This document shows positions 13,401 through 28,400 of a stretch of DNA of 64,000 nucleotides, in pieces. The DNA lies in assembly GCA_008360955.1 (NCBI GenBank), contig LUCM01006546.1, forward strand, positions 71,850 through 135,849, in the 5' to 3' direction. This stretch comes from Fasciolopsis buskii (lineage: Eukaryota; Platyhelminthes; Trematoda; Plagiorchiida; Fasciolidae). A program made the position numbers and the translations under genes. The notes beneath the pieces are model-generated. The model was not told the DNA's origin. It made no database searches and saw only the letters and a list, made by a program, of their open reading frames with translations. The number at the start of each line of letters is the position of its first letter. Position 1 is the first letter of the stretch.

Positions 13401-16400
13401 GAGACAGTGAGAGAGGGAGAAAAAACCGTTCTTCCTATCGTACATTTCCATGTTTGTTCCTAGCCATACGGACAGGTGATTCGAATTGATTGATTCGTGC
13501 AATTTACGCGAAATCACATGATCATAGGAACTGACTTGAGTACAGTTACGTTAAATGTGACGATGGGGATCTTAAGCTCCTCCAACAGTACTGTCAACGG
13601 CAAAGCAACATTCAGAAAAAAATCGACAAACGAAGCATTGGTTATTTGTGGATTTCTAATCTCGTTCGGTTCTAGTAAACTGAAACAATATTCAGAATAA
13701 AAGGACGTTGAAAACTATGCTGATTCTCCGTCCCTACATGTCACTGAAAGCTAACTAGTGCCTTTCTAGACGACAAATTCTGTCTTGGTGGTTTTATCAA
13801 ATTGACTTACCCGCAGATGAATATGAGCGCTGCTGCAATCCATGTCATGGCTCCGACGTGGTAAGTGGTTATCGTCATTGTAGGCTGTTGGCATGTTTGG
13901 CATCGAAATGCGACTGGTTCACGACCTAATTTGAATGATTCTGTTTTTCCCCAAAGATCATTCAGGGTGCATGAGATTGAGATGAAAGAGGTAAGTCAGT
14001 TTATTATGAACGGTTTAAAGTAGAAAAACAGTCAGAACACAGACGGCATCACCCTTTTGGCAAGAAGATAATGATCTCCGCACGAAGCTATTTAAGCAAG
14101 CAACTCAATTGTGGCGACGATCGTTTGGTTTAACCGAAGCGTTCGGACATAAATTTCTGCAACGTCGAAAGTATTGCACTAGTCGATCACTTGATGACTC
14201 AGAAGCCCAACGCTAACTCCGATTTTGTTCTTGAAATACTGCGTGGATTTGAGAAAAAATAAACAGAAAGTAAGAAACAAATGGACAGGGGTACTGCCAG
14301 TGCATACATGACAGTGGGCCCAAAGAAAAGCTCCAGCTGTTGAACCTATCTAGCCAGGTCCCTTTATAAGTAACATTGTTATTAGTAGTAGTACTAATTT
14401 CTTTACTCTTTATTTCGCAGCTAATTGCACACGAGTGCAAAGCGTTTCGAGTTAGATAATGATGTCAGTTGACTACTCGCAATCTGGAAAGGGTAATCTA
14501 AAATGTCAGTAGTCGAACTAGCAGAATTGGCGTCCAAACGCCACGAATCCGAGTGCAGGGCCACAGTCGGAAAAGAATCAGAAACCGATTAATGAATCAC
14601 ACTAAGCGATGCCGGAACATGTGGTAGACTATTTTTAATCCAGAAGACGCCAGATTGTATCGGTTTAAAACTTCGTCGCTACTGTAGAACAGGTGTAACT
14701 CAAGTCTGTCAAAAGTAACCGTCATTAGTGACTTGACCTGCACCTTAAAATTGAGGAAATGTAACGGAAAATATATTGGTATCGTACTCAAATAAAGTGT
14801 ATAATGAGCTAATTATGATCTAATTGCTTCCCCCAGAATAACCAGTAGTTGGGATCATCTGAATGATGCTTCTATCTCCTGATGAATTTGATCTATTTGA
14901 TGGGTGGTGGATGCGTCTAACGAGACGGCAACCAAACTTGGAGACTGTCGGTTACCCATTCTGACAACTTGGATTGTATTCAATCTGTTGGGCTTTATTT
15001 TTCCAAAATCTGAAGAAACGGATTTTTACGAGTTCATGAACGGGTGCCTCCCTAGATCATCACAGACGGAAGACTTGGTGCACAATACTTCGCCTATCCA
15101 CTGGCTCCTATGCAAATGTACATAGTAGGTAACCAGTGCAAAGCTGTATGGAAAGCGTTAGCTTAGAATCGATAGATAATCAAATGGTTGAAGAAATCAT
15201 TGATAATTGAGTGTAAATGTCGATCGCATAGAAAGTATAACTCTTTGCAGGGAGTTTTGCTTGATTGAAGAAGGGGGTTCAAAGGCAAGAAAACATGTTA
15301 AATAGTTCATTTTTCATGTGTGAATCGCATGTGCAGGATGGTATCAAGGATCAAATTAACGGTGGAATAGAAAAGAATAGAACAAAATAGAAGGAGGTCG
15401 ATAAGATGCGTTTCGCGGACCTATTAGGTGCCTGAATCGTTGGTGTGGAAGGTACTGACATTTCGTCAAAGCAGACGCATGGTGACGCTGACCTGGTTTC
15501 GTTTGTGCGCTTAGGGCATGTGTAGAAAGGCAATGACCAAGAAGCTACCGGATGTCATAGAAAGACGCATTCGGGCTAATCAATAGGGCACAGAGATGTG
15601 CTTCGTAATGAAGCTAAACTTTTGTATTTTCCCTTTCAACTCATGCAGTGGAGTTTTTGACCGTATTTACCAGTTTCAATTATCAAAATGGGAAACAGCG
15701 CTTCACTAAATGGTGATGCGTGTGACTGCTCCACAGTCGTATTTGTGTGATAAGTTGCGGATTCATTATTCGAGAAATGATTTCGGGACTCCAAGAAGAC
15801 ATATTGCAAAATGCACTCCGGGACACGAAAAAAATCTCACATAAATGCAACGAATTCGCTACGGATTGCTGGTACTTCACAGAAGCATGAAACAAAAGGA
15901 TGGACACACTTTCCGCAACCATTCAATACAGTCTGCAGTTTTCCCCTTTTAGAGTTTATAATTAGTAGAATCCAAGAAATTGTCATTAAATTGCACAAAA
16001 ATGCATTATTCCAACCAGCCTGAATGCGAATTAGAACGTTAAAAAAGGTTCTCTGGAAGCAACAACTCGCATATGAAATTTGGCCAACGAAAAAATAGAA
16101 ATATAAAATAAGAGATTTTTGTGGGTGTAAAATGTATAGTCGACTAAAACATACCGACGTTGGGAAGTTCTGCTCGGAAAAATATATCCCTAGGTGATCA
16201 GAAATCGTTTTGGCGTTGCGCAACTCAATTCATTAATGCTTTGATTCGTCGAGAGTGGCACCATTGTTTTCAAGTATCCATCTTTAAAGGTTATACGTCT
16301 TTTTCACCTAGTTTATGAACACAGATTTGACCAGTGAGCAAAATATTCTATTTCCGATTATCCCACGCGATGCATAGCAGAACCCCAAATGTAGACATTC

Positions 16401-19400
16401 TTCATTTCAGGATTGAAAAACTGAATTAGTTCGGTAGCGACAGATTTGTGAAATAGAACGGTTCAATTTTCATGTGAATTCGGCCAAAACTAACTTTTAG
16501 CCCGGGCACTCATCAGCACAAGTGTGTGTGTTTGCACCGTTCAGTTCACGGGATCAAAGAACTGTGCATGCCAACACAGGAAGACAAGAACTTAGATCGC
16601 ATACCCCTGTTTTAGCAAATATCAAACAGTTTATTGTTCGGTAATCCATAGATGTATCGCTTTGTCAGTCTCTGTTTTGTTCTGCATATACATACTTGCA
16701 GTGCACAGTGCATTGGACGCACGAAGAGTCACCTGTTTAAAAGGACATCAGAACACGTCCTAGCTGCTCTTTTCATTCATACAGCCCGGAATGTCAACAG
16801 TACAATCTTACAACATGTGGTGCATAGTGAATCCGAGAGAGAATCAGACATGGCTTCTAATCCGGCCTTGGAAACCCCCGGGACTTCATGCGAAAGTGTA
16901 AGCGGTCACTGACGGCTTCTAAGGTCAAATAGACTTGATGGATGTAGCTGGAGAAAGGCAAGCAAAGCAAACTCATGCAAATGTTGCCCTCGTTTTTGTT
17001 GTCTTTCTCTGGAAGTTCTGAGCCCTCGTTTTTTTCATTTCGTAGCCCATTCATACCCTCGAAATTTTAAATCTGCGTTTTGCTTTTTTCCCAATCCCGT
17101 CACACACCGGATTCGTGTTCTCAAGACCATGGTCTCTCATCAAGCAGTTGAGTTAGCAAACATTGTTGCTCATCTATTTATTCGTTGCGAGCCATAGCGA
17201 CATGTTTTACTATTTGTTATTCCAACCTGTTTATAAAGTTGCTTGGAATGATAAATCTAAATGGAATTTTGTAGTATTGGAAGCTGTTTTAAACAATGAA
17301 AGAGCTTCGAATAGTGCGATTTCTCCTAAGCTAGCGTGAAACGGTAAAAGAAAATTGATTTAGTCATTATGAGATCACAAAGTTATGTACATTTTTATTG
17401 AAGCACGGTTAAAGGAAAATTTGTGTATGTAAATTAACAGTCCTTTTGCAGTAATAACGAATTTTCTACGAAAATATTGGTTACAAAATTTACCGAGGTA
17501 TATATCTAAATCTATAAAAGTGAACCCACTGTGTCGATTAATTTGACCAGACCTCTGGTTTAGTAAGTGGAAGTAATTCGTTTTGGTCGTGGCTCACTGC
17601 CCCGGCTTTGAGGTGTGCAGTGCCACTCTGCGGATGCAAAATGTAGCTGCATGTACTACTTATAAACCTTGTAAAATATCCCTATATATAGAAACAGGAT
17701 ATCTAACAAATCATTTTGGATCCAAAATTTGACGTCATCTACGGGAATCCAATGGGCGATTTTCATTTTATTGGAAAGATGTTTCACCATTGAACAAACG
17801 TAAATGCGGCTGCCTAGCACAAAGTGCGTTACTGATTATACAGCCTTGCACCAACGGCTATGTTTCGAAGCAGCAGAAGTCTGGAAAGGCCATTCGAGTA
17901 GAAGGTCTCGCTCGCTCTGCCTGATCCCACTGTAAACGTAGTGATATGGATAGGGGACACGACCGTAACAATCGATTGCCGGATTAGTGTTTCTAATTAG
18001 ACTAGACCACATCAATTCAAAGTTAGTGTCAAACACGAAAAGTCGAATCGCAGAACGCTGACAAAAAAACTGGAATTGGCATTACAACATGATTGAACTA
18101 ACAAAGAGCAACACAAATCTTCAGTCCTGGGGCTTTTGAAACTAAAGTTTGTCCCTAAAGCGCTGAAAATGACATCACAAGATATCAACGCTAAAGTGAT
18201 GCTGAACGTTGGTCAACTTCGCTATGAACTGGGAAGTAATTTGCTGCTTATCAGCCGGCATGGGCCGAGCGAGTTTCGGAGCCGATCGAAAAGTCGACCT
18301 ATGTGGATAACACTTTCACTGAATTTGAATAACTTTCTTTGCTCTTCCCGTATTCCTCATACCGTTTTCGCTCTGTAAATTGCCTATGGTTTAGGGGTCG
18401 CAGTGTTCCACATTTGCTAAACTCGACCATCCATTAGAAGCACTCACTAACAGTAACTAGGCTTAACTCGCCAGCTGATGACTATCACACAGTGTTTCAC
18501 CAAAGGGAGTTTGAATGATTTATCTAAGAAAATGCATGAACCAACAGTTGGTTAGGAGATCATACGAAAAAGTTCTGAACCGCAGATTTTTGAAGACAGT
18601 GTAATTTAGACAAAAATATCAAATTCTATTGAGGACAATATTCATGTATTTCAGGCTCACCTTCTTGTGTTGACGGTCCTTTCCTCGGTTTACTGAGAGA
18701 ACCTCGTGGTTCTTCTTGAATTGATCCACCTTATAAATTAGACAAATTGGACAAGCATTTTTTCTCAGGCCTTCCAATTTTACAAAATATCCAGTTGCTC
18801 AAACTTCTGTTAGAAATATTTTGGTACCGGTCACACTTAAACTAATTACTTGCAGCTTTTTGCTTTAATGGTAGCGTGGTGCTAATTACACAGTCTCGGG
18901 TTGCGTAACAAATAATTGCATCTCCCGTGGATTTTTACACTTTACTGGGGGAATACAAACACAGGCATATCTGCGATAAGTTAAGAAATATAGGAAAATT
19001 TATGATACGCAAATCGCTTCGCCATGAATTTGACGGTTTCTCTGAACAGCTCTCTACCAGAGTCAGTAGAATCTAGGAAAGAACTGAAACGAACGGTTCC
19101 TTTCGCAATTAATCGTTAACTTAAGCTTAATATGTATTCGGAAATATATAGTGCAGAAACTACTGAAAACATGCGTTCAATTCACGGTCCTTCCTTGCAT
19201 TAATTAACGATCTTTCTGCAGTGACTATAGATGTCGGAGTGCCAGTTATTCAGCATTGCTTCAAATTGAAATGTGATGCTTATTCGTTGCATGATTAACG
19301 TGAATCAGGTAACTACTTCCGCCGGGTCTATGCTGACAGCGGATCAACAAAACGATTTGCCAGTTGTTTCCAGAGGACAACAGCTGGCTGCATCTTGAAA

Positions 19401-22400
19401 ACATTTCAGTCGTGGTTCATCGGAAACTTGTCGAAATTAGGTCAATTGAACAAGCACTACAGAAAGTGAGCAACTGAAATCGCTGACCATGTTGTGGTTG
19501 GGCAAGGACAGATGAATCCGGCGGTTGTTTCTGGACCAACCAAGAAGTCACAGGTTTCAGACCTTACAAGATATACTTGAATTTCGTTAGCGAAGTGCAT
19601 GTGATCTGCTGTCCGTCGCGAATTCAAGCATTAGGCACTCTACAGCCAAAGCAAGTTGCTTCATAAGGGGCTCGGTCTGGCTGAACATGTGCGTGCATGT
19701 GCGCTGATAAGGTTTATTTACCACAAATCATTGCCCATTTTTCAGACAGTCATGAAGTTGCGTGATCTTTTTATTATCAAGGCATCATACGAATCTGTCA
19801 TGTGGTTCCAAAAAAACTAAAATTTGAGGCGTTTGGCCAGATCACATTGTCGAGTTAATTTGAAAAACCTCACTGCTGCGAATTGCTTTGTCTTCTTAAA
19901 TAAGCAAAACGACACTAAATCCGCTAATCCTTCATCAAACACAAATTGCTAAGTAGTCACATTTTCAAACTAGGTAGGGCTCACCCACGTGAATCAGTGG
20001 TGTGGTATTAGGGTACAAATGTGCCATGACTGAGCTGCTGCCATGGAGTTATCTGTCAAGAGCTTTTTCAACCACAAACCGGCGGTCGTCCGAGCAATTC
20101 ACATTTGCACTTCTATTCCGATAAACCACTGTTACTATTCACGGACAAATAAGGCCATGCGGTCTGTCGTCATACGGGACTATGGGTTGACTAAAAGTCT
20201 TAAAACAGCTCACGGATTGCAGGCATCCGGTTTGTACCAGTTCGACAGTGGGAAAAAAGAATGCACTTTCGTTATCCGAAAAGGAACTAGGTCGTTTGCA
20301 TTGGAACTGTGCGAAACTTGATGAAATATAATCGGATAGTAATTTAAGTCACACTTTTAATTCAATATTACCAGATGCATGAATTGGCGATCACACCAGG
20401 CAAATAGTCGGTCAAAAAATATGGAAACAAAGTAGTGTTGGGTAATAAAACAAGGAGAAACCAGTTGGGGTAAAAAACGAAAAGACAGTCTGGTTAGAAC
20501 AAAAGGTTAGATGAGTGTGTGAGAGCACGGAAATCTTGTCCATTATTTGACAGTGGTCGTGATTCGGCTACTGAGCGCAATGACACTGTCTTTGGAATGT
20601 TAGGAAACAAATCTAAAATGATGGATATATTAAGGTTCTGTTCAGTCCGGAACATATGCTCCACATTTTCAGAGGGAAACAGCAATGTTAGTTAGCTACT
20701 ACAACTCTAACTGGTACCAAATCGTTTATGCACCTAGGGGTACTTAACCAAATTTTCATAGTCGTTACAATATGCTGGATCCATACCCCGAGCTATGAAC
20801 TGCCAGTGAATAATGTTGAATTCGGTTTTCATAGATTACGTCAAAAAACATTGCATCACTCCATTTTGCGGTGTCCAACGTCTCGGAGCCGCGTACACTC
20901 CTATCCGTATACATTTATGTGCCACTGAACGCTAAGCGTCATGTCCTCTTTTTCGGTCATACGCATCGTCTCTCTTGTATATCATTAGCAAATTATGCAA
21001 TCGTATTTTCTTGGTAAAGTGGTCCATCTAGACCACAAAACCTGTTAACTGTGGCCGAAAAGAGAGTATATTAACTCCGCATTGCACAGTTTATCGCAAC
21101 CGTAACCATTCGATACCTAAGAAACGGTTGACTACTTTCGACCTTTTTTATTGCACAGGCCATTTGTTTTATTCTGAGCCGCCTTGTGTGAACCGATTTT
21201 GGTCTTTCTTAATCTACTGTAACTGGGGGACATACATTTCTAATAAGACATCCAGGTAAGACATTCATCAATTAGTTTCATTTCGGAAAGGAATTCGTAA
21301 AACTTTTAATCCAATACTTAGATCGTTTGTGGATTATTAATTGTTTGGGTGTTCCAGTTGAAAAATCCGCTAACAAAATTAACGCAGTCGCCTTCATCAG
21401 AAAGCCGTCACTGTGATTGTTATGCACACAGCCGAGTTTAGCTGCGGCTACATTTAAACACAACATATGAGACCAATACAGTCAAACGTCTTTTGTTTAG
21501 TTATAGAGCTGAAATTTTTCGTTCACGTAACATGCGAACTGATCAGTTTCAGTTTCTGACTTCACAAACAAACAAACATGGTGACGATTTCCGGTTTCAC
21601 AATTCTACAATAAACAGTGACCAGGGTAGAGCTGATTACTCTCCTCAGCGGTAGATTTCATTAACATCAAATTTTAGCTAAAGACGAAAATGGGAAGCAT
21701 GTTGCGACCGAGCACCTGTAAGCCGCGAAAATAATTTAGCCCGTTGCTTGAATGACTTGTCATTGTGACTTCATTTTGGTTCCATTTGGAACAACTTATT
21801 CCTCCATCCAATCAATCCTCCGTTTTGTTCTTCTGCAAGTCGTCATTCCGTTCAATTTTGTCTGAGTCGTTTTACTGGATATCTTATTAATTATAATGCA
21901 GTAACATGAATTTTACACGTGTACCGAATGAACAGCATGTCCCAGATACGAAGCAGGTCTTTACCGTGCCCCTCCCTACTCCCAGTTAGTAGCTTTGCCA
22001 AGTGGCGATTATCCAACATAACATAGGTATCTGAAACAAAAATGTGGTTGTCATATCGGTAGGACTACAGTAGATCATTTCGATCGTAAATTCGACAATT
22101 TGTTTGTTGTAACGATATTCAACAACTGGCAGAAGTTTACACCTCTCCCTAGTGGATTTTTGCTCAGTTTAATGGTGTGCTCGGGAGTGCGCATAGTGGA
22201 ACGGGTCACCTGGTGGATATACGCACAGGCGTGAGGGGAACGGGCTTGGATGTGAAAGAGATATTTCTTACGTTCAGCGAACGAACACCTTGAGCTGGCT
22301 GCTTCACTGTCCGTTGATCCTGGTCCTGACGAAGAAATTAGATTCACAAATGATTGGCATTCAATAGAGTCGGAGACGAGAAGATGCTTTTGTGTGTAAG

Positions 22401-25400
22401 TGTGTGTTTGGTTGTCTGAAGACATCAAGCAGCTAAAGCTTTCGCGTACACTTTTATGGCATGTCACCAATGACAAATGTGTTAGACAAAAGTTGCACTA
22501 TAATATTCATTTCAAAAGCTGGATGAGTAACGCATCGGACGTCGTAAAACGAGCAAATTTTGAATGTGGATTTAACGAGGCGACACACGATAAAGCAAAA
22601 CGAACCACTCAAGCGCAAAATTCAGCAGGTTGCCCCGAACACATCTATTAGAACCAAGAAAGTTTCTACACCTAATGTTCCTGTTCATGTTCTGGGAGAA
22701 AGCAAGAACGGCCGAAAGATGACTCTTTGAATTCCGTTGTCTCTCGCTCGATCGTCTGGTAGGATATCCAGAAATAATAGTTATAAATCCACCTACGCAA
22801 AAACGTCATTTTGAAGGTCTTCTTGCTCGTCCCCCCAAAAAGGTGCCGCGAAGAGCCCGCATTTTTCTTGAAACTCTCACCAACTATTCTTGATAGCGTA
22901 CCAGCAGGAATGATGGCCTAATAATAGTTTCCAAGACCCTAGTGATCCGGTCTCATGGGTTCAGCATTCACGAACAATGAAATCTCGTGGTCGCGTCACG
23001 GAAGATCTGTGACTATAGTTCAGATTAGCGCGTAAAGCCTAATCTACCGAAGAAGTACAAACCTATTGATCTGCGTGTGACCTTTGAAATTCATCTGCCC
23101 CAACGACTGGTACGCATACAAATGAAATATACAAAATCAGAATGTGTATGGATGATGCCTGTTCAGCTGGTGTTTACGTTTTTCATAGATGGTCTGACGG
23201 ACCGGCAAATGAAATGGAATAAACTGAAATGTGATACAACAATTTAAACTTCGGTGCCTCCACTACATCAAATGTCCGTTGTATCACATTTCAAAGGGAA
23301 GGTTACGTTAATTGCATATATTGATGTACGCTGCTACTTTTTAAATTGGCCGTACCAATAGTAAGGCTCCTGTAAAGTCAATGCTACTAAAATATCTGTA
23401 TAGTACTCCGACCTTGGAAGCACACCGTGGCAATCCTACTAAATCCACGTGTTGTTCGAAACTCTTCCTATCTGACTGAGTTTGTAAACAAACTACCCGC
23501 CTTAAAATGCACAAAAACGCTTTCGCATGAACAAAGAACGCTGATTTCCAGTTCCTTGGATTACAAACCGGTCATGCAACAAGATATGGTTGTACAGGAC
23601 TAATCAGAAGGAGAGTTTGTCAAGCAAATTTGAATCACGCATATTGATTTTTTGAAAAACAAAGCTTAACTTTGCACGCGACTCCGATGAATGAACTTGA
23701 CTTTCGGATAATCACCAGTAGAATTGACATTGTCAGTTCGACTGATACGAAGACGTTTGCGAGCTGAAAGCCAACTCTAGTGATTAGAAATTTGTAAAAA
23801 CCACAGATTAAGTTACGATTAACATCATTTTTCAAAAAGACATCGACGCAAAGGTTAGTAATTAGCTAGTCCGCCTTCAAGTCAAGAATTATGCAAATCA
23901 TCGCTCCTTTTCGGTTACGCAGAAACGAACGGGAAACGTAAAGACGTTCATTGACGTATTTGTTAGTTTGGAAGATATTTTCATGCGATTCTGCTAACGT
24001 TCATTCGCCTTCGTTGATAGTACTTTCTTAATTGTAGAGTATTTTTATCCACTATACACAACACACACAGGCAGGCGTATGCAAAGACATAAACAAAAAG
24101 TCAAATAATTTAGACAATACAATCCACGGGGTTCATCACTTGCCCAGTGTTGTGTGAAACTACGGTTGGTTTAAATCTCTCCTCAGGTTAGACAATCAAG
24201 CTCACCTAGCGGCGGGATGCTAAGTTTCGTCGTTGGCGGTGGGTACCCGTACAACGAAGGGCGATGTGACACTGGAATGAAGAAAAAAGAGAACTTATAT
24301 TGAAACAGATAACGGTGAATTGGCCACTTTACAGATTCTTTAGGAGTGCACTAGCGATCACATATGTGAATAATTTGCAAGATAAAACTGAGCTCTTGCC
24401 AGAAACTTTAGTGAAATCCTAGAATTGCCTGACATTTAATCGTAGAAGTGTGTTGATCCAGAAAGTTTTCTGCATGGAATCATCAACTTGCCAGTCAAAC
24501 TTTCAGGCCACTGGCTTTCTATTATTGGGATAGTCCATTCGCGTGAAACATGAATACTCATCTAAGTGCATATGGTAGTCATAACGCAATCGCTGTCATT
24601 GACCAGGTTTGCGTTATCTATACGGAGACATTCCCTAACATCATTTATTCTGATGTTTTCTTGCTAGCTAAATATAACCTTACTGTGGGATCTAAAATGA
24701 CCATTTTTAAATTTAACCCAAACCCATTTTGTAAAACTTACACAAGGCAGATATCGTTTCACGCATACACAGCAGTTGGTTCGCAAAATCCTGTCTACAT
24801 TTGGGGAATACAGTCAGTCCCGAAGTCTGAACTTTGCAACTGAAACAGGCCTGCTCAGTAGATATTTACTTTTGTCGCGCTGCGAGTTTCCCACTAGGCA
24901 ATGCGAGTAATATTTTCGCAGAATTTTCTTGTGGAAATGTCGCAACACAATTCCAGTTAAGGAATCTTCGACCACTACTCAGTCAGGTTACACAGAGTTG
25001 TTCTTGTGTGCACTATTTCTTCCACTGTACAAAAGACACGTATGGGATCACTTCTAATCTAGTGACCGCAGTTAGCAGCGGATTTCGCCAATGAAATGAT
25101 AATAAATACCCAACTAAGCAATGAACAAGAAATTGTTTTTCCCGGAAACGTAACTCCGTAGATGTGAATAATACTCATTAGGTTTGAATGAGTCCTGTGG
25201 AGACTAACCTACGCATTGGTAGCATTCACAAGGTTGTTCCCTGCGTGTTTAGCTGGATTAGGTAAAGTAACATGAATTGTATTTGCACACTTTATATAAA
25301 GGTCAACAGAATTTATATCTGTATTGATTCATGATGAGATACATTGGGCGGCATTCCTGATACTTCCTCAGAGTTACATTATTCAGAATCACTGTAGCCC

Positions 25401-28400
25401 TGTGGCACTGGATGTTCCGTGCTTATCGATTCGCATTCGCCTGATATTCTCTAGCTTGACGCTACAAATAGTAAGCTATCAAAGAAAGGCTATCTCTGTT
25501 CGAAATGCTTTCCAGATCCACGTGACACGAGCAATCAGTTTCCAGCGAAAACCGCCTAACCACGAATGGCATAGCACAAAAAAGCTCGTCTCGTTCACTG
25601 ACAAATCCACTCGTATTCAGATGTCGCTAACGTGTCATGTCAATTCAGGAGTAATTTCTTGCAACTCTTTATTACCTTAAGCAATTCAGTCCCAAATCTT
25701 CTTGAGTTTTACCATCCACCAAAACTGTTATAATATAACCAGGGAATTTTTAGAATAGGAGTTGAGTAATGCCTTAGAAGGCAGTCAACCTGTGGAAACA
25801 GCGAACTTTGTTTGGCGTTGATCGATATTGGAATGACTGACTGAATATGCTGTTCTGGAGGACGTGGATCGATATAACCTCAGAATGAAAACGCTGCAGT
25901 CGATTTAGCTCACTTCTAGGCCTTGTTAATTGTCCAAAACGTAGGGCAAACTCCCAACACTGAATAGAATATCGTCTTCCTGAGTTTAGGGAAAAATACT
26001 CTTTTTGTGGACAGGAACCGAACAAATAGGCGTTCATATTGTTGTCAAACCCGGAATCGTATTATGTTTAGAAATTTCCTGGACAGATGCATGCATTTCA
26101 TTCGGAAGAAAACGGTAGCAATCGTCACATCATTCAAAACTGGAAGCAATCTGTGTACACGGATAAAGCATTTATTGAAATTTGGATTAGATTGTCAGAC
26201 AATGTGATTGAACCAGGTATTTGATGTCAGGTGAAGTCATCAGCTTTTGAAAAACGAAGCGAGATAGTTTTCTTTAGGTGATTTGACTGGTCACTGTGCT
26301 TAAAAGACGACGCCATTATCGCGGATCGGCAATGATCGTTCCATTTTGATGTGAGTAACATGAATGACATGGACATAAGTTTTGATTAAATTAATTGTGC
26401 ACCCTAATAACCCGTAAACAGTTTGCAAATTATATCCAAATGTTTATTTATCAAAGCCACTGGGTTGACGGTGCAGGCAAAAATGCGTCGACCGGTCGAT
26501 TTACCAAAGGGAGCCTTACGTAAGACAGTGTTCAATCGGATCAGACGCAGGCGGAGGAAGATGACACAAATTGGACTTCTCACCGGATTGCAGAAGTAGT
26601 TACTCGTTTCCAGTGAACAAATAGCAATTTCCGGTTTCGAATTTCTAGTCACTGTGGGAACGTGACATGTCTTGCCCCAAGCTAGACAGGCGCTGAGACG
26701 TCATTTATGTTAATATGTGAACATTTTTCCTTGGGAATCTAATCTAAAAGCAAATCCGGAATTTATTCAGTGGAGTATGGATTTGGGTCATGGTCTACTC
26801 AACCAGCATTCATTGTTCATTTCTTTGGTACTGGCCTATTATAGGCTCACCATAGACAGGAATCGACCAGAAAGGTGTCGATGAACGATCACACACACGA
26901 ACACATGATGTCCCAAAATGATATTTGAAACGTGTCGTATAAACTGATATTGCGAAAGGTGCATTCAAATCGATTGTTTCGCGTCAGTCGATGCTAATCC
27001 ACATTTCTCTCACAGTCCAACTGTTAAGGCATAAACCTAAGGCTTTGCCTTATCAAAAAAGGAACTGTGTGAAGTAGACCAAAACACAAGACCAAAGTTA
27101 TTACTTTTGGACACAAAACATCTTTGAACAATTGCTGTTCACAGGGTAATTAGTTACACCAAATTCGACTGGACATCAACTAGTGCACCGTTCTAGTGGA
27201 TAGAGGTGAGCTGTTCCCGGTGCAAAGAGCGAATCTAACCAACTTTTTGACAGGGAATTACACAATTACTGAACTCTAGAAAATCTAAGCTGCACCTTGA
27301 ACTATCCGAGAACGATTTTGATTTTCCTTATCTGTTGGTAGCACAAACTTTCCCCAGTCCATAAATACGCGTTATTCACAATTCCGCCGTTTTGCACGCA
27401 AATAATTTGCTGATAACTTTTCAAACGTCTCTTTCATACTCTGCAAACGTCAAATTAAACTTTAAACGATAAAACTGGGAACGCGATAGACACGAACTGT
27501 TAGTGTGGAAACTGTCTCCTCGTTGTTTCAAAAAGCAGATTAATTTCAGCGAGTTGCAGCTACAAGGCTACAAGGTCGGACTTCATGACTGACACGAATA
27601 ACAGAAGTGGTATAGCACGAGTTCTGTGACTCGAATCAAGCTATTCACTTTAGTTCGTAAGCAGTTTCTCATAATCGTTCAATTTGGATAGATTTGTGCA
27701 CCCAGCACAATTAGCATCAAATTCGTCGGTGCAGAACTCCGTGGAGAAAACTGAAAGGTTCCCACAATGTTGAAATATTTGGGTATCACTAAACGGGAGT
27801 TATTGTGCCAAAACGATGAGGAGCAAAAGTTCTGGGACCATGTTCTGGCGATCACCGTAAATTACGAAATTTCGGTTCCATTCACAAAATCAGTTTAGAT
27901 GGATTTCGTTGTTCACACTAGCCTCCAAACTGCAAACTAACGTCATGTCTCTATAGGACAACGCCGTTCTCCGTTACCTAATCGAAGTATAGTTTCCGTT
28001 TTGTTACCCGACCGAATCCAGGATATACGTGATGCTTTTAAAAGAAGTTGTGCCTGTGGATTCCATGGGCTGATGAAGTGCATAAGCACAGTCGGGCACC
28101 GGGAGGCGTATATCAACTTCAATTAAGTCATCGGTCTTTTGAACTGCGTGCCGAGATGTGCCGAAATTCCTATGCATTTAACTTTGCTAATGAGTGAAGG
28201 TGCTCATTTGAGAGCGATCGCTGAATTTCGCCACTTCTTCTTCGCATTTGCTCCTCCGTTTTGTAAACATCAGATCATTTTGTTCCATGATTCAGCGTCC
28301 CTCGTGGTGCCATGCAGTAAGTCGTTCTTACCGAATTTGTTTTGCTGCAAACCACAGAATCTGAGATGTGAAGAATTCTTTTCTACCCAAAGACAGGATG

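Larger units (their letters stand above)
13926..24205 (-). other. Intron 2 of the LITAF-like gene
   Basis: About 10.3 kb runs from gtgagc at 24205 to attag at 13926. It contains a Penelope-like endonuclease scrap (16690-16830, opposite strand) and a perfect 16-bp inverted repeat at 23225-23293. The rest is unremarkable AT-rich sequence; its longest frames (minus 15837-16223, minus 22075-22476) have no recognisable domain. Confidence 0.8.

Noticed and set aside
15837..16223. Minus-strand 128-codon open frame
   Set aside because: It lies in intron 2, is rich in Cys, Phe and Ile without any domain, and has no supporting splice sites; length alone is compatible with chance in 64 kb.
22075..22476. 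Minus-strand 133-codon frame with an internal acceptor and donor
   Set aside because: A short piece (GPGSTDSEAASSRC...) could be an exon of the LITAF-like gene, but the exon 2 to exon 3 phases already join without it and no LITAF protein has such an insert.
28071..28110. CTGATGA blocks that might start a hammerhead ribozyme (also near 18476 and 43629)
   Set aside because: No following stem plus GAAA block at the required distance.
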